From Gammaproteobacteria bacterium (GTDB lineage: Bacteria; Pseudomonadota; Gammaproteobacteria; Chromatiales; Chromatiaceae), in assembly GCA_015231665.1 (NCBI GenBank), contig JADGBD010000131.1, forward strand, positions 1 through 5,466: a stretch of 5,466 bases of DNA. The letters run 5' to 3'. Below, piece by piece: positions 3,630 through 5,466 of this stretch. A program made the translations under genes and the position numbers. The notes beneath the pieces are model-generated. The model had not been told where the DNA came from. It saw only the letters and a program-made list of their open reading frames with translations, and did not search any database. Numbering within the stretch: the first letter of the stretch is position 1; each line of letters opens with the position of its first letter.

Positions 3630-5466
3630 ATGAATTCAGCGTGTCGCCGCCCAGGTCTCGGCTGGACCTGGCTGCTTTTCTCGATTGCCCTGTTGGCACT
3701 GCCGCTGGCCGCCCTGGCCGAAGCGCCGGTGCGCTTGGGCGTGCTTGCCCACCAGGGCCATCAAAAGGCCCTGGAGCAGTGGCAGGGCCATGCCGACTAC
3801 CTCAACCAGCGCCTCGCCCCGCTACGTTTTGTCATTGTTCCCCTCGGCTTTGCCGATCACCAGATGAACCGCGCGGTGCAGCGTCGCGAGGTGGATTTCC
3901 TCATCACCAACCCCGGTCACTACATCGACCTGCAATTCGCCGGGCTGGTCACCGCCATCGCCACCCGCCGGGTACAGGGGCCGACCGGGGTGATCGACAG
4001 CTTCGGCGGCATCCTCATCACCCGTGCCGACAGCAACATCCAGACCTATGCCGACCTGCGCGGGCGCACCCTGCTGAGCACCGCCGGTCAATCCCTCGGC
4101 GCCTGGCTGGCGCCGCTGCGCGAAGGCCTGGAGCAGGGGCTGGACCTGCGCCGCGATGTGCGCAGCATCGAGGTCGATACCCACCAGGAGGTGATCGCCG
4201 GTCTGCTGCGCGGTGAAGGCGATGCCGGCCTGATCCGCAACGACCTGCTCGATCTGGCCGAGAAAAACGACGCCCTCCAGTCCGGCAAGCTGCGCCTGGC
4301 CAATCTCATCGACCAGGCGGATTACCCCTACCCCAGCAGCACCCGCCTCTACCCGGAATGGCCTCTGGCGATGGTCACCGGCACCCCCAAGGAACTCGCC
4401 AAGCAGGTACTCAAGGCCCTGCTGGAGTTGCCTGCGGACCACCCGGCGGCGAGCTCTGCCGGCATTCGCGGCTGGAGCATCGTCGGCGACTACGGTGCGG
4501 TGATGGACCTGTTTCGCATCATCGGCCAGGGGCCCTTCGCCAATGGCCAGCTGTCTCTGAAAAATCTGTTGCAGAAGTATTGGCTGGAACTGAGCGCCCT
4601 GGGCAGCCTGATCCTCGCCGGACTGTTCTTTGCCCTGGTGTTCGCCATGCGCTCGCGCCAGCAGCTGCTGGAAAACCAGCGCCTGCTGAAAAAGAGCCAG
4701 GAAATCTCCTCGGTGGGCAGCTGGTGCCTGGATCACCGCAGCAACCAACTGACCATCTCCGATCAGGTGTTTCGCATCTTCGGCTACGAACCCGGTGCCT
4801 TTGAGGTCAGCTATCAGGGCTATCTGCAAGCCATCCACCCGGAGGACCGCGACCGCGTCGAGCAGGCCTTTCTCAACGCTGCCAAGCAGAAAAAGCCCTG
4901 GGAGATGGTCCACCGCATCCTCCGCCCGGACGGCAGCGTGCGGGTGGTACTGGAGAAGGCGGAAAACCTCGAGAATGAGCGCGGCGAGGCGATCATCTCC
5001 ACCGGCAGCATCCACGACATCACCCAGCAATCGGAGAACGAGCGCAAGCTCAAGCTCGCCGCCAACGTCTTCGAGCACTCCGCCGAAGGCATCCTCATCA
5101 CCGATGCCGATGCCCGCATTCTCGACGTCAACCAGGCCTTCAGCCGGATCACCGGCTACCCCCGCGATGAAGTCGAGGGCCTCACCCCCAACCTGCTGCG
5201 CTCAAGCCGGCACGATGCCGGTTTCTATCAGGGCATGTGGAATACCTTGCTCGACAAGGGGGTGTGGATCGGGGTGATCTGGAACCGACGCAAGAGCGGC
5301 GAGGAATACGCCCAGCAGACCACCATCTCGACGGTGCGCAGCGGCGAACAGGGCGCGCGCCAGTATGTCGCCATCTTCTCCGACATCACCGAGCAGCTGG
5401 CGCGGCAGAACCACATCGAACACCTGGCCCACCACGATGGCCTCACCGGCCTGCCCAACCGCATCT
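3630..5466 (+). CDS. PhnD-like periplasmic sensor with two PAS domains and a GGDEF start (probable diguanylate cyclase), partial
   Basis: Open from the ATG at 3630 to the right edge, with 612 residues visible. Residues 1-30 are a signal peptide (WTWLLFSIALLALPLAALA, then EAPVRLG). Residues 33 to about 300 form a PhnD/SsuA-type substrate-binding domain: VRLGVLAHQG, VDFLITNPGHYIDLQ (88-102), FGGILITRADSNIQTYADLRG (125-145), and STAGQSLGAWLAPLREG. The TNPGHY box recalls TtrS-like sensors; the ligand cannot be read. A membrane helix follows at about 321-340. PAS1 spans about 357-466 (SVGSWCLD, FRIFGYEPG, HPEDRDRV, RPDGSVR, GSIHDITQ). PAS2 spans 477-588 (FEHSAEGILITDADARILDVN, ITGYPRDEVEG, WNRRKSGEEY, AIFSDITE). 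HIEHLAHHDGLTGLPNRI (595-612) is the canonical entry to a GGDEF domain. It would turn periplasmic ligand binding into cyclic-di-GMP synthesis at the inner membrane. The GGDEF signature and any EAL domain lie beyond the window, so cyclase activity is unverified. Divergent from the qmcA operon. Confidence 0.92.
   Translation, partial: MNSACRRPGLGWTWLLFSIALLALPLAALAEAPVRLGVLAHQGHQKALEQWQGHADYLNQRLAPLRFVIVPLGFADHQMNRAVQRREVDFLITNPGHYIDLQFAGLVTAIATRRVQGPTGVIDSFGGILITRADSNIQTYADLRGRTLLSTAGQSLGAWLAPLREGLEQGLDLRRDVRSIEVDTHQEVIAGLLRGEGDAGLIRNDLLDLAEKNDALQSGKLRLANLIDQADYPYPSSTRLYPEWPLAMVTGTPKELAKQVLKALLELPADHPAASSAGIRGWSIVGDYGAVMDLFRIIGQGPFANGQLSLKNLLQKYWLELSALGSLILAGLFFALVFAMRSRQQLLENQRLLKKSQEISSVGSWCLDHRSNQLTISDQVFRIFGYEPGAFEVSYQGYLQAIHPEDRDRVEQAFLNAAKQKKPWEMVHRILRPDGSVRVVLEKAENLENERGEAIISTGSIHDITQQSENERKLKLAANVFEHSAEGILITDADARILDVNQAFSRITGYPRDEVEGLTPNLLRSSRHDAGFYQGMWNTLLDKGVWIGVIWNRRKSGEEYAQQTTISTVRSGEQGARQYVAIFSDITEQLARQNHIEHLAHHDGLTGLPNRI

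Noticed and set aside
3608..4216. A 202-codon plus-strand open frame overlapping the sensor gene start in another frame, and a similar one at 4358-4804 and 4795-5277
   Set aside because: They are rich in Arg, Pro and Ala with no recognisable domain; the frame starting at 3630 gives the signal peptide and family motifs.
3822..5078. A 418-codon open frame on the minus strand
   Set aside because: It lies wholly antisense to the sensor gene, whose frame shows clear PhnD and PAS motifs. The minus translation is low-complexity and matches no family I know; such long antisense frames are common in high-GC DNA.

Overview
The window is high-GC, protein-dense bacterial chromosome. The gene content (a QmcA/NfeD pair, a SIMPL-domain protein, a PhnD-like sensor with PAS and GGDEF parts) and the intergenic hairpin repeats suggest a gammaproteobacterium. 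A purple-sulfur or other sulfur-oxidising lineage would fit, but that is an impression from recalled family distributions and could not be tested by search. There is no phage, transposase, CRISPR, rRNA or tRNA signal.

Layout. Positions 1-3152 hold a tight minus-strand operon, read right to left. It runs qmcA-like SPFH/stomatin protein, then a ybbJ-like NfeD protein, then an unusual 419-residue membrane protein, then a secreted SIMPL (DUF541) protein cut by the left edge. Each gene overlaps the next by 1 or 4 bases, so the four are very probably co-transcribed and translationally coupled. The third gene joins a small cytoplasmic N-terminal domain, a long acidic Pro/Ala-rich linker with repeated LELVD-type motifs, one membrane helix, and a periplasmic tail resembling the calcium-binding end of the GspG pseudopilin.

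Positions 3153-3629 are a 477-base divergent intergenic region. It contains a nested inverted-repeat element. Outer 38-base arms, made of CTCTGCG-like heptamers, enclose two head-to-head copies of a two-hairpin REP-like unit, and one outer arm is duplicated exactly. Beyond the repeats lie a hairpin plus T-tract that reads as an intrinsic terminator for the minus strand, a weak candidate promoter and a good ribosome binding site.

From 3630 to the right edge, on the plus strand, runs a large sensor protein. It has a signal peptide, a periplasmic PhnD/SsuA-type binding domain, a membrane helix, two PAS domains and the first residues of a GGDEF domain. It is most likely a diguanylate cyclase that couples a periplasmic ligand to cyclic-di-GMP, but the catalytic motif lies outside the window.

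Together the left operon looks like an envelope or membrane-microdomain module, while the right gene is a separate, divergently transcribed signalling gene. No direct functional link between the two is visible.
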